Positions 1 to 8,735 of a DNA stretch of 52,904 bases are shown here, piece after piece. Location of the stretch: the NCBI GenBank assembly GCA_963796225.1, contig CAWCLK010000058.1:1-52904 (forward strand), written 5' to 3'. Both the position numbers and the translations under genes were made by a program. The notes beneath the pieces are model-generated. The model had not been told where the DNA came from and ran no database searches. It worked only from the letters and a program-made list of their open reading frames with translations. The DNA comes from CAWCLK01 sp963796225. GTDB taxonomy: Bacteria; Actinomycetota; Nitriliruptoria; Nitriliruptorales; Nitriliruptoraceae. The first letter of the stretch is position 1. Each line of letters begins with the position of its first letter.

Positions 1-48
1 GTCGCCGACCTGACCGAGTACGTCCGCTACATCCGCGTGGTGGACTGA
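1..48 (+). CDS. C-terminal end of an unidentified protein (5' truncated by window edge)
   Basis: Frame 1 is open from the first base and reads VADLTEYVRYIRVVD before a TGA at 46-48. Fifteen residues are too few to name a family. The frame shows the G/C third-position bias of the neighbouring genes, and the next gene on the opposite strand ends 15 bases later, so this looks like the tail of a real gene convergent with the epimerase. Function unknown. Confidence 0.5.
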   Translation, partial: VADLTEYVRYIRVVD

Positions 49-63
49 TCGAGGCTCGGGCGC

Positions 64-1071
64 TCAGGGACGCCAGGCGTCCTCGTCGGCCGGGCCCACC
101 GAGGCCACCGTCGCCGTGCCCTCCGGCGTGGCCAGCCACGTGGCCAGGTCCCGCACCGTGTCCTCGAATGGGCGGGCCGCGAACCCGGCCTCCCGAGCAC
201 GCCCCGGATCGACCTGCATCAGGCCGTGGTCGTCGTCGTGGGGGTGCCACAGCGGCCACGTCGACTCGTCCGCCCCGGCCTGCAGGAGCTGCTCGCGGTC
301 GGCCCAGGTCAGCCGCGTGCCGGCGGGTGCCACGAGCGACATGATGGCCTCGAGCGTCTCGCCCATCGTGCGCGCCGGGAACGGGTCGGCCACGTGGAAG
401 GTGCCGGGCGTCCCGGTCTCGAGCAGGTGCAGGTGGAACGCCGCGAGGTCACGCGCGTCGACGAGCTGCAGCGGCGCCTCCAGGGGACCGGGCACGAGCA
501 CGTCGCCGCCCCGCGCGATGCGGTCCACCCACCACGAGAACCGCCCCGTGGGGTCCAGCGGCCCGACGATGTAGGAGGGGCGGGAGACGGTCAGCCGCGG
601 CGAGCGGTCGTGGGCGACCTGCTCGCAGGCCACCTTCAGCGCCCCGTAGGTCTCACCGGTGACCTCCTCGACCTCGTCGCCGGCCGGGGCCAGCAGCGGG
701 GCGTCCTCGTCGGAACCGGCCGGGATCGGGGCGTCGTAGACGCTGATGGAGGACACGAGCAGGTGGTGGCCGCCCCGCCCCCCGAGGGCGTCGGCCAGCG
801 AGCGCACGTGGCGCGGCAGGTACGCGCACATGTCGACGGTCGCGTCCCACTCGCCCTCGTGCAGCGCGGACAGGTCGGCGTCGCGGTCGCCCCGCAGCTC
901 GTGGGCGCCGGGGACGCCGTCCGGGCGCGGCGCCGAGGCAGTGTCGGGTGAGGTCAGCGCCGCGGCGCTGGTGCCCCGGTGGAACACCGTGACGTCGTGG
1001 CCCGCGGCCACGGCGGCGTCGACCAGGTGGCGCCCGCTGAAGCGGGTGCCGCCGATCACGAGGATCCTCAA
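64..1071 (-). CDS. NAD-dependent epimerase/dehydratase family protein
   Basis: Extended short-chain dehydrogenase of 335 aa. The N-terminus MRILVIGGTRFSGRH is a Rossmann nucleotide-binding loop of the GGTxFxG type found in the CSP41-like/atypical epimerase subgroup. Near residue 142 YGALK supplies the catalytic Tyr-xxx-Lys pair. The substrate cannot be told from sequence; relatives act on nucleotide sugars or are uncharacterised reductases. The start is a TTG at 1071, chosen because the beta-strand before the glycine motif begins immediately after it and no better in-frame start lies upstream. The gene diverges from the LOG-family gene and converges on the truncated gene at the window edge. 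Cytoplasmic, soluble. Family call is firm; substrate unknown. Confidence 0.85.
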   Translation of the reverse strand: MRILVIGGTRFSGRHLVDAAVAAGHDVTVFHRGTSAAALTSPDTASAPRPDGVPGAHELRGDRDADLSALHEGEWDATVDMCAYLPRHVRSLADALGGRGGHHLLVSSISVYDAPIPAGSDEDAPLLAPAGDEVEEVTGETYGALKVACEQVAHDRSPRLTVSRPSYIVGPLDPTGRFSWWVDRIARGGDVLVPGPLEAPLQLVDARDLAAFHLHLLETGTPGTFHVADPFPARTMGETLEAIMSLVAPAGTRLTWADREQLLQAGADESTWPLWHPHDDDHGLMQVDPGRAREAGFAARPFEDTVRDLATWLATPEGTATVASVGPADEDAWRP

Positions 1072-1174
1072 CCGCGTCCCGATCGTCGTCGTCCCGCGCG
1101 CAGCCTACGAGCGCGGGTGGGGCGCCTGTCGGCCCTACGCTGCCGTCGCGCCCGACTTCCGACCCGAAGGCCAC
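1072..1174. promoter_or_regulatory. Divergent promoter region between epimerase and LOG gene
   Basis: About 100 bases separate the two divergent starts. On the minus strand TAGGCT (1107-1102) fits an actinobacterial -10 (TAnnnT) for the epimerase. On the plus strand TACGCT (1136-1141) fits a -10 for the LOG gene, whose GAAGG Shine-Dalgarno sits at 1165-1169. Neither has a convincing -35 hexamer. Assignment rests on motif and position only. Confidence 0.35.
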
Positions 1175-1757
1175 GTGGTGCCCGACGACGCCCCGCTGGT
1201 CTGCGTGTTCTGCTCGTCCGGGGACGGTGTCGCCCCGCGCTACCACGAGCTGGCCGAGCAGCTCGGGACCTCGATCGGCGAGCAGGGCTGGCGGCTGCTG
1301 TACGGGGGCACGCCCGTGGGCTGCATGGGCACGCTGGCCCGCGCGGCCCGGGACGCCGGGGCCGGGGTCGTCGGCGTCCCGCTGCAGCAGTTCGTCGACC
1401 TCGGGATCCACGACACCGAGGCGGACGAGCTGGTCGCCACGGAGACGCTGGGGCTGCGCAAGGACGCGATGCTGGCGCGCTCCGACGCCTTCATCGCGCT
1501 GCCGGGCGGCTTCGGGACCCTCGACGAGGTCGTCGAGGTCATCTCCCAGCGCCAGCTGGGCATGCACCACAAGCCGCTCGTGCTGGTCGACCACGGCGGG
1601 TTCTTCCAGCCGCTGCTGGCCTTCTTCGAGCTCCTGCGCGCCGAGGGCCTGGCCTACGACTCGACCCTCGGGTCCTACGAGGCCGTCGAGACCGTGCCGA
1701 CGGCCGTGCGCACCCTCGTGCACCACCTCGCCGACCCCGACCTCGGCGTCCCCCTGA
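1175..1757 (+). CDS. LOG family protein (cytokinin riboside 5'-monophosphate phosphoribohydrolase type), 3' frameshift
   Basis: Related to the LOG/TIGR00730 family, which hydrolyses nucleoside 5'-monophosphates to base plus ribose 5-phosphate. It opens with VCVFCSSG and carries GGTPVGCMG and the family signature PGGFGTLDE with the expected spacing; length after correction is about 193 aa, normal for the family. GTG at 1175 is preceded by GAAGG at 1165-1169. In the given sequence the frame runs past the natural end into the antisense of the kinase gene as far as 2305. Removing one C from the five-C run at 1750-1754 creates a TGA at 1755-1757, giving an end at ...DLGVP, so a single-base insertion is likely there. 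Convergent with the kinase gene. Confidence 0.85.
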
Positions 1758-1768
1758 CCGCCGGTCAG
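1754..1768. terminator. Dyad spanning both convergent stop codons (LOG / kinase)
   Basis: CTGACC-GCC-GGTCAG is a perfect 6-bp inverted repeat. The TGA used by the frame-corrected LOG gene (1755-1757) lies in one arm and the kinase TGA (1765-1767, minus strand) lies in the other. It could act as a short bidirectional terminator, but there is no T-tract. Confidence 0.4.
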
Positions 1769-2895
1769 CCCTCCTGCTGGCGCAGCCAGTCCGCCAGTCG
1801 CCGTGCCGACGCGCCCGGGGCGCCCGGGTCGAACGACGGGGCGGGGGACGTGCCGGCGTCCGGGGCGGTCGCCGGGGCCGTCGTGGTGCCGCCGTCGGGG
1901 GCGGTGGTCGGGGCGTCCCGCACGGCGTTGCTGCCGAGGATCGCCGCCACGGCCAGCGCCGTGAGCGCGCCCACGACGGCGAGCGGACGTGCCCGGGACG
2001 GGGCGGTGGCGGGCACCGGGCGGTCCACGTCGCGCGGGGCATGCGTGCGGTCCGACCCCGGGGCCCGCTCCACGGGCGGGGTGACCACGCTCGTGGGCAG
2101 CACCTCGGTGTGCACGTCGGCGGCCGGCGCGTCCGCCGGGTCGGCGGGCGGCAGGTGCGCGGCAGCAGCCTCGGTGGTCGTCGGCCGGGCCGCGGGGTCC
2201 TCGGCGGTGCAGGACCGGATCAGCATGGCGAAGGGGTGGTCGTCGGGCACGGGATCGGCGGCCGAGCCCGTCGCGGCGACCCGCAGGGTGACCCCGACGG
2301 CGTAGACGTCCGAGGCCGGGGTCGCCGGCGCCCCGCGCAGGCGCTCGGGGGCCACGAACGGCCGCGTGCCCATGATGGTGTGCTCCGCCGTGACCGTCGG
2401 GTCGTCGGGGCCACGGGCGATGCCGAAGTCGGCGAGCAGGGCCGTCCCCTCGCGGTCGAACAGCACGTTGCGCGGGGTCAGGTCCCGGTGCATCACGCCG
2501 GCCCGGTGCGTGGCGTCCAGGCCGGCGAACAGGTCGGTCGCGAGACGGTGCAGCTCGGCGTGGGGCAACGGCCCGCCCTGTGCGACGCGGTCGGCCAGGC
2601 TGGGCCCCTCCACCAGGGTCATGACCAGGTACGGGGCCCCGTCGACGCCGGCGTCGTGCAGCGTGACCACGTTCGGGTGGCGGATGCGGGCCGCCGTCGC
2701 CGCCTCGCGCCGGAACCGCGACACGGCGGCGTCGCCGAGGTCGGTGAGGACCTTCACCGCCACGTCGCGGTCGAGCCGGTCGTCGTGGGCGCGGAACACG
2801 CGCCCCGCGCCACCTCGTCCGAGCTCCTCGCCGAGCTGGTAGCGGCCGGACAGGGTGCGGCCCGGGGCGGCCCGCACGGGGGGATCGGTCGTCAT
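1765..2895 (-). CDS. Membrane-anchored serine/threonine protein kinase (PknB type)
   Basis: Hanks-type kinase of 376 aa. Visible motifs are the P-loop GRGGAGRVFRA, VAVKVL with the ATP-anchoring Lys, HRDLTPRN as catalytic loop, DFG in LLADFGIA, and APE in FVAPERL. The catalytic-loop Lys usual in Ser/Thr kinases (HRDLKPxN) is Thr here, which is unusual. After the kinase domain come a Pro/Thr-rich linker, one transmembrane segment around residues 300-320 (LAVVGALTALAVAAIL) and a short Pro/Thr-rich outer tail. ATG at 2895 overlaps the stop of the upstream lipoprotein gene by four bases (ATGA), so the two are translationally coupled. Likely role: signalling from the envelope, with the lipoprotein as partner or sensor. 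Partner role is inference. Confidence 0.88.
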   Translation of the reverse strand: MTTDPPVRAAPGRTLSGRYQLGEELGRGGAGRVFRAHDDRLDRDVAVKVLTDLGDAAVSRFRREAATAARIRHPNVVTLHDAGVDGAPYLVMTLVEGPSLADRVAQGGPLPHAELHRLATDLFAGLDATHRAGVMHRDLTPRNVLFDREGTALLADFGIARGPDDPTVTAEHTIMGTRPFVAPERLRGAPATPASDVYAVGVTLRVAATGSAADPVPDDHPFAMLIRSCTAEDPAARPTTTEAAAAHLPPADPADAPAADVHTEVLPTSVVTPPVERAPGSDRTHAPRDVDRPVPATAPSRARPLAVVGALTALAVAAILGSNAVRDAPTTAPDGGTTTAPATAPDAGTSPAPSFDPGAPGASARRLADWLRQQEG

Positions 2896-3333
2896 CCGTC
2901 CTTCCCCTTGCCGCGGCCCTCGCCCTCGTCGCCCTTGCCGGGCTTGTCGTCCTTGCCGGGCTTGTCGCCCTTGTCCTTGCCTGCGTCCTCGCCCTGCCCC
3001 TCGCCCTGATCCTGGGCCCGGGGCCCCGGCGCCGTCCTCGGGGGCCTGGACCGCGGGCGACGACGAGTCGCGTGCGCAGGTCAGTGAGGTGCGTGCGGAG
3101 GACGCGAACCCACCGATCGCGTCCTGCACCTCGGCCGAGGCCTGCTGGCCCGCGAGGTCCTCGAGGGTGCGCAGGGCCTCGACGGCGCGGCAGTCCTGCC
3201 CGTCCTCGAGCAGCGCGGCGACGCGATCGGCCTGCGCCGCGAGGTCCTCGACGGCCGCTTCGCGCTCGCCACTGCAGCCCGCGGCCAGCACGAGGGCGGC
3301 GGGGAGCGCGAGGACGAGGGCGTGGATCCGCAT
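2892..3333 (-). CDS. Small lipoprotein with charged low-complexity tail, coupled to the kinase (one frameshift)
   Basis: MRIHALVLALPAALVLAAGC is a lipoprotein signal peptide with lipobox LAAGC. The mature part is about 60 residues of predicted helix (AAVEDLAAQADRVAALLED) with two further Cys (QDCRAVEAL and SLTCARDS) that could form a disulfide. The frame as given then turns into an Arg/Gly-rich tail that reads through into the kinase. Removing one C near 3027 gives instead a Gly/Lys/Asp/Glu tail (DQGEGQGEDAGKDK..., KPGKDDKPGKGDEG) ending in TGA at 2894-2892, overlapping the kinase ATG. The total span is 442 bases, one more than a multiple of three, consistent with one inserted base. No known family recognised; function unknown. 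Confidence 0.7.
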
Positions 3334-3632
3334 GGACTGGCAGGGTACGAGGCCGGGACCGGGCGTCGATGGTGTCCGGGCGGCCGCGACGGGCACTGGC
3401 CGCGCGCCCGGTGTCCGGCCGGGGCAAAGGACCTGCGCCCCGGGGGCTAAGGACCTGTCGGTGACGGAACACGACCCCGTACCGTGGCCGTTGATCACGA
3501 CGTGGCCCGGCGCGTCCGCCAGCGCCGTCCGGTTCGAACCGGTTCGCAGGCCACAGCCGACGTTTACGATGCGTCCGGGGTTGACGACTCTCCTACTGTG
3601 GGGAATCGATCCCCAGACGCGGGAGTACAGCG
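3334..3632 (+). promoter_or_regulatory. Intergenic region upstream of clpC, no gene seen
   Basis: About 300 bases between divergent lipoprotein and clpC genes with no credible reading frame. It holds a direct repeat AAGGACCTG (3427-3435 and 3449-3457), a perfect palindrome (3529-3542), TTTACGAT at 3563-3570 that could be a -10 (TACGAT), and a strong Shine-Dalgarno GGGAG at 3621-3625, seven bases before the clpC ATG. clpC in actinobacteria is commonly under ClgR control; I do not see a clear ClgR box here. Confidence 0.5.
3529..3542. promoter_or_regulatory. Perfect 14-bp palindrome upstream of clpC (candidate operator)
   Basis: CCGGTTCGAACCGG is fully self-complementary and would overlap the -35 region of a promoter with -10 at TACGAT (3565-3570). 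Directly after it GGTTC is repeated once more (CCGGTTCGC). Position and symmetry suggest a repressor site for the clpC promoter; the regulator is unknown. Confidence 0.4.
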
Positions 3633-6112
<2,480 letters not shown>

Positions 6113-6188
6113 CGCCCCGCCGATGGAGCTCGCCGGCGGCGACGCCGACGACGACGCGGGTCCGAGTCCGCCTGATCGACGCCCCATC

Positions 6189-6232
6189 GAGTGTGCTCCT
6201 GACTCGGCTCAGACCGATTCAGGAGCACACTC
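6189..6232 (+). terminator. 14-bp perfect stem-loop between clpC and the DtxR gene
   Basis: GAGTGTGCTCCTGA (6189-6202) pairs perfectly with TCAGGAGCACACTC (6219-6232) across a 16-base loop. It follows clpC and is followed by TCGTTTGTAC, so it is a good factor-independent terminator candidate. Because it lies just ahead of the IdeR-like gene it could also be an operator; it does not match the IdeR box. Confidence 0.6.
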
Positions 6233-6279
6233 GTTTGTACGGGTAGGCTTCCCTCACGGCCAGACCTGGAGTGTGCGGC

Positions 6280-6933
6280 GTGAGCGGTGGGTTGATCGAC
6301 TCCACCGAGATGTACCTGCGGACCGTCCTCGAGCTCGAGGAGGAGGGCATCCCGGCACTGCGGGCCCGCCTGGCCGAGCGCCTGGACCTGTCGGCGCCGT
6401 CGGTGTCCGAGGGCGTGGCGCGACTCGAGACCGACGGGCTGGTCACGCTGGGGGAGGACCGCACGGTCAGCCTGACCGCGCAGGGCCGCGACATCGCGAC
6501 CCACGTCATGCGCAAGCACCGCCTCGCCGAGCGGTTGCTGGTGGACGTCCTGGGGGTCGAGCCCGAGCACGTCCACGAGGAGGCGTGCCGGTGGGAGCAC
6601 GTGATCTCCGACCGGGTCGAGGCCAAGCTCGTCGAGTTCCTGGGCAACCCGACCACCTCGCCGTACGGCAACCCGATCCCCGGGTCCCCGTCCGAGGAGT
6701 ACGAACGGCTCACCCTGGCCGACGCCACGGGTGAGCGCGTGAAGATCGAGCGGATCTCGGAACGGCTGCAGGCCAACCACGAGGTCATGCAGGCCCTCGA
6801 GGCGCTCGGCGTCCACGCCGGTGACGAGGTCGGCGTCGACCGACGCTCCGACGGCATCGTGCTGTCCGTCGACGGCTCGTCGGCCAACGTCGACGACGAC
6901 AGCGCGCGCCTGCTCTACGTCTCCGAGCTCTGA
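6280..6933 (+). CDS. DtxR/IdeR family metal-dependent transcriptional repressor
   Basis: 217 aa, with the three-domain layout of IdeR: an N-terminal winged helix (LIDSTEMYLRTVLELEEEG, then the recognition helix APSVSEGVARLE), a dimerisation and metal domain with HRLAERLL and EEACRWEHV (the Cys-x-x-Glu-His ligands of the regulatory site, plus the Met of STEMY), and a C-terminal SH3-like FeoA domain. Closest in pattern to iron-responsive IdeR, although Mn-responsive members cannot be excluded. GTG at 6280 is chosen because GGAG (6268-6271) stands nine bases upstream; a GTG at 6271 overlaps that site. TAGGCT (6244-6249) may be the -10. Convergent with the CHRD-like gene, with a strong terminator between. 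Confidence 0.9.
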   Translation: MSGGLIDSTEMYLRTVLELEEEGIPALRARLAERLDLSAPSVSEGVARLETDGLVTLGEDRTVSLTAQGRDIATHVMRKHRLAERLLVDVLGVEPEHVHEEACRWEHVISDRVEAKLVEFLGNPTTSPYGNPIPGSPSEEYERLTLADATGERVKIERISERLQANHEVMQALEALGVHAGDEVGVDRRSDGIVLSVDGSSANVDDDSARLLYVSEL

Positions 6934-6948
6934 GCCGGCGACCACGAG

Positions 6949-6974
6949 TCGGGGCCCGCCGTAGCGGGCCCCGA
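6949..6974. terminator. Bidirectional terminator between DtxR gene and CHRD gene
   Basis: TCGGGGCCCGC (6949-6959) and GCGGGCCCCGA (6964-6974) form an 11-bp perfect stem with a four-base loop CGTA. It sits exactly between two convergent genes, 16 bases after one stop and 20 before the other. Confidence 0.8.
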
Positions 6975-6993
6975 GATCAGTGGCGGTCGTGTC

Positions 6994-7647
6994 TCAGAGG
7001 CGCGGACCGCCGACCTGGACGATCTCGCCACAGAGGGCGGGCATCGTCAGCTCGAAGGCGGTCTCGGCCAGGTCGACGACGCCGTTGCCGCTCTCGCCGA
7101 TCACACCGTCGCCGTCGAGGTCGCGCGTCCCGTCGAGACCGGGCTCGTCGTCGACGTCCACACCGTGGACCACGATGTGCTTCTCGGCGAGGGACCCGGG
7201 CCCGAAGGCGGCGCGGACCTCTTCGTCGTCGATCTCGACCTCGTAGACGTAGCTGTCGCCGGTCGGGAACACGTCGGTCTGGTCGGCGTCGTCGAGCTTG
7301 ATGAGGATGCCGCCGTAGACGGGCGCGCCCTCGAGGAGATCGACGAGGCCATCGCCATTGGTGTCGTCCGACTGGTTCGGGCAGCGGTTCTCGACGTCCT
7401 CGGAGCCATGGATGTGCTGCAGGTGGAGGCCGCCCGGCTCGAGGCCACGGGTCTCGACACGGACATGCAGGTCGCCCTCGTCGTCATAGGACAGGGACGC
7501 CGTGCCGTGGGCACCGGGGTCGTTCACCTGTCGCAGGTTGGCGCGGTAGGTGGTGCCTTCGTGGGCGGCCAGCGCGGGCATCACGGCCGTCGTCACGAGG
7601 ACGGCGGCTCCGAGCAGCGCGGGGGCGAATCGAGTCGAACGCTTCAT
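6994..7647 (-). CDS. Secreted CHRD-domain-like protein with Ca-binding-type loops
   Basis: 217 aa with a cleavable signal peptide (MKRSTRFAPALLGAAVL...PALAA). The mature N-terminus YRANLRQVNDPG...GTASLSY followed by LHVRVETRGLEPG, LHLQHIHG and KHIVVHG resembles the beta-sandwich CHRD fold with its conserved histidines. Inserted are acidic loops of EF-hand/dockerin type, DTNGDGLVDLLE and DLDGDGVIGESGNGVVDLAE, plus two Cys (NRCPNQ and PALCGE). Likely an extracellular structural or Ca-binding protein; no enzymatic role is visible. GGGAG lies about 12 bases upstream of the ATG on the minus strand. A 15-bp dyad (7712-7726) lies in its upstream region. Confidence 0.75.
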   Translation of the reverse strand: MKRSTRFAPALLGAAVLVTTAVMPALAAHEGTTYRANLRQVNDPGAHGTASLSYDDEGDLHVRVETRGLEPGGLHLQHIHGSEDVENRCPNQSDDTNGDGLVDLLEGAPVYGGILIKLDDADQTDVFPTGDSYVYEVEIDDEEVRAAFGPGSLAEKHIVVHGVDVDDEPGLDGTRDLDGDGVIGESGNGVVDLAETAFELTMPALCGEIVQVGGPRL

Positions 7648-7711
7648 CTGGTGGCTCCCTGGGTCGGGGGTGTGGGCCGGGGTGGTTCGGTGACCTGCTG
7701 GGTCCTGCTTG

Positions 7712-7726
7712 CTGACGCAGCGTCAG
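7712..7726. promoter_or_regulatory. Perfect dyad CTGACGC-A-GCGTCAG (candidate operator)
   Basis: Seven-base perfect half sites around a central A, about 65 bases upstream of the CHRD-like gene start and 125 upstream of mutY. The compact symmetry suits a dimeric regulator. No regulator gene is adjacent. Confidence 0.4.
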
Positions 7727-7790
7727 ACCCGGGAACGCAGCGCATCGGCCGCCAGCGCATCGGGGGTCCGGTGGGCGCACCGGGTGCAGG

Positions 7791-7822
7791 GCGGCGGACC
7801 GGATCTGGGTACGGTCCGCCGC
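7791..7822. promoter_or_regulatory. 11-bp inverted repeat overlapping the likely mutY promoter
   Basis: GCGGCGGACCG (7791-7801) pairs with CGGTCCGCCGC (7812-7822) over a ten-base loop. TACGGT at 7810-7815, a fair -10 hexamer, lies across the loop and right arm, 36 bases before the mutY GTG. It could be an operator or an mRNA 5' hairpin. Confidence 0.45.
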
Positions 7823-7851
7823 TCGCTGTCCGCGACGCGTCGGAGCCACGC

Positions 7852-8733
7852 GTGACCCGCACCACCGCGTTCACCGAGACCCTGCTCTCCTGGGGGGATG
7901 CCGAGCTGCGCGACCTGCCCTGGCGTCGCATCCGCGACCCGTGGGCCATCCTGGTCGCCGAGACGATGCTCCAGCAGACCCAGGTCCCCCGGGTCGTGCC
8001 GCGCTGGCGCGCCTTCCTCGAGGCCTTCCCGACGCCCGCCGCGTGCGCGGCAGCGCCGGTCGGCGAGGTCGTCCGGCTGTGGGACGGCCTCGGGTACAAC
8101 CGCCGCGCCGCGAACCTGCACCGAGCCGCCACGGTCATCGCCGAGGAGCACGACGGGGTGGTCCCGACCGAGCTCGACGACCTGCTGGCGCTGCCCGGCG
8201 TGGGCCCCTACACGGCCCGTGCCATCCTGGCGTTCGCGCTGGAGCGCGACGGCCACGGGGTGCTGGACACGAACGTGGCCCGCGTGCTGGCCCGCGCCGT
8301 GTCGGGCCGTCGGCTCCGGGCGCGTGAGGCCCAGCAGATCGCCGACAGCCTGGTGCCGGCCGGGCGGTCGTGGGCGTGGAACCAGACGGTGATGGAGCTC
8401 GGCGCCGTGGTCTGCACCAAGCGGGCCCCGCGCTGCGAGACCTGCCCGGTCGCGGCGGCCTGCGCCTGGCGCCTCGCCGGGGGGCCCGACGGTCCCGACC
8501 CGGCCGACGGCACCGCCGGGTCCTCGGGGCGCCAGTCCACCTTCGAGGGCTCCGACCGGCAGGGACGGGGACGCCTGGTGGCGGCGTTGCGGACCGGCCC
8601 GATCAACGTCGAGCGCATCGCCGACGTGACCGGATGGGGGGACGACCCCGACCGTGCCAGCCGCGTCGCGGACGGGCTGGTCGCGGACGGGCTGGCCGAG
8701 TACGCGGACGGGGTGCTGGCCCTGCCGGCGTGA
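7852..8733 (+). CDS. mutY: Adenine DNA glycosylase MutY
   Basis: Removes adenine mispaired with 8-oxoguanine. 293 aa. The HhH-GPD core carries the catalytic Glu (VAETMLQQTQV), the helix-hairpin-helix LPGVGPYTARA and the catalytic Asp in LDTNVARVLAR. The 4Fe-4S ligands follow as Cys-x6-Cys-x2-Cys-x5-Cys (CTKRAPRCETCPVAAAC). After the cluster only a short winged-helix-like tail (VAALRTGPINVERIADVTGW) is present, so the C-terminal MutT-like domain found in proteobacterial and Bacillus MutY is absent, as in many actinobacteria. GTG at 7852 follows GGAG at 7842-7845. The next gene overlaps or abuts its stop. Confidence 0.95.
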   Translation: MTRTTAFTETLLSWGDAELRDLPWRRIRDPWAILVAETMLQQTQVPRVVPRWRAFLEAFPTPAACAAAPVGEVVRLWDGLGYNRRAANLHRAATVIAEEHDGVVPTELDDLLALPGVGPYTARAILAFALERDGHGVLDTNVARVLARAVSGRRLRAREAQQIADSLVPAGRSWAWNQTVMELGAVVCTKRAPRCETCPVAAACAWRLAGGPDGPDPADGTAGSSGRQSTFEGSDRQGRGRLVAALRTGPINVERIADVTGWGDDPDRASRVADGLVADGLAEYADGVLALPA

Positions 8734-8735
8734 CC

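Noticed and set aside
30..64. Terminator between the first two convergent genes
   Set aside because: The 15-base gap has no convincing stem.
3420..3470. Possible WhiG/FliA-type promoter (CAAA ... GGGGCTAA)
   Set aside because: Spacing is near 14 but the -10 matches the GCCGATAA consensus at only five of eight bases, and clpC is not an expected target.
653..3472. Long open frame of over 900 codons on the minus strand
   Set aside because: It overlaps real genes in other frames and its translation is Arg/Gly/Pro-rich with no motifs, a typical shadow in high-GC DNA.
3581..3610. TTGACG as -35 of clpC
   Set aside because: No acceptable -10 at 16-19 bases; TACTGT is only seven bases away.
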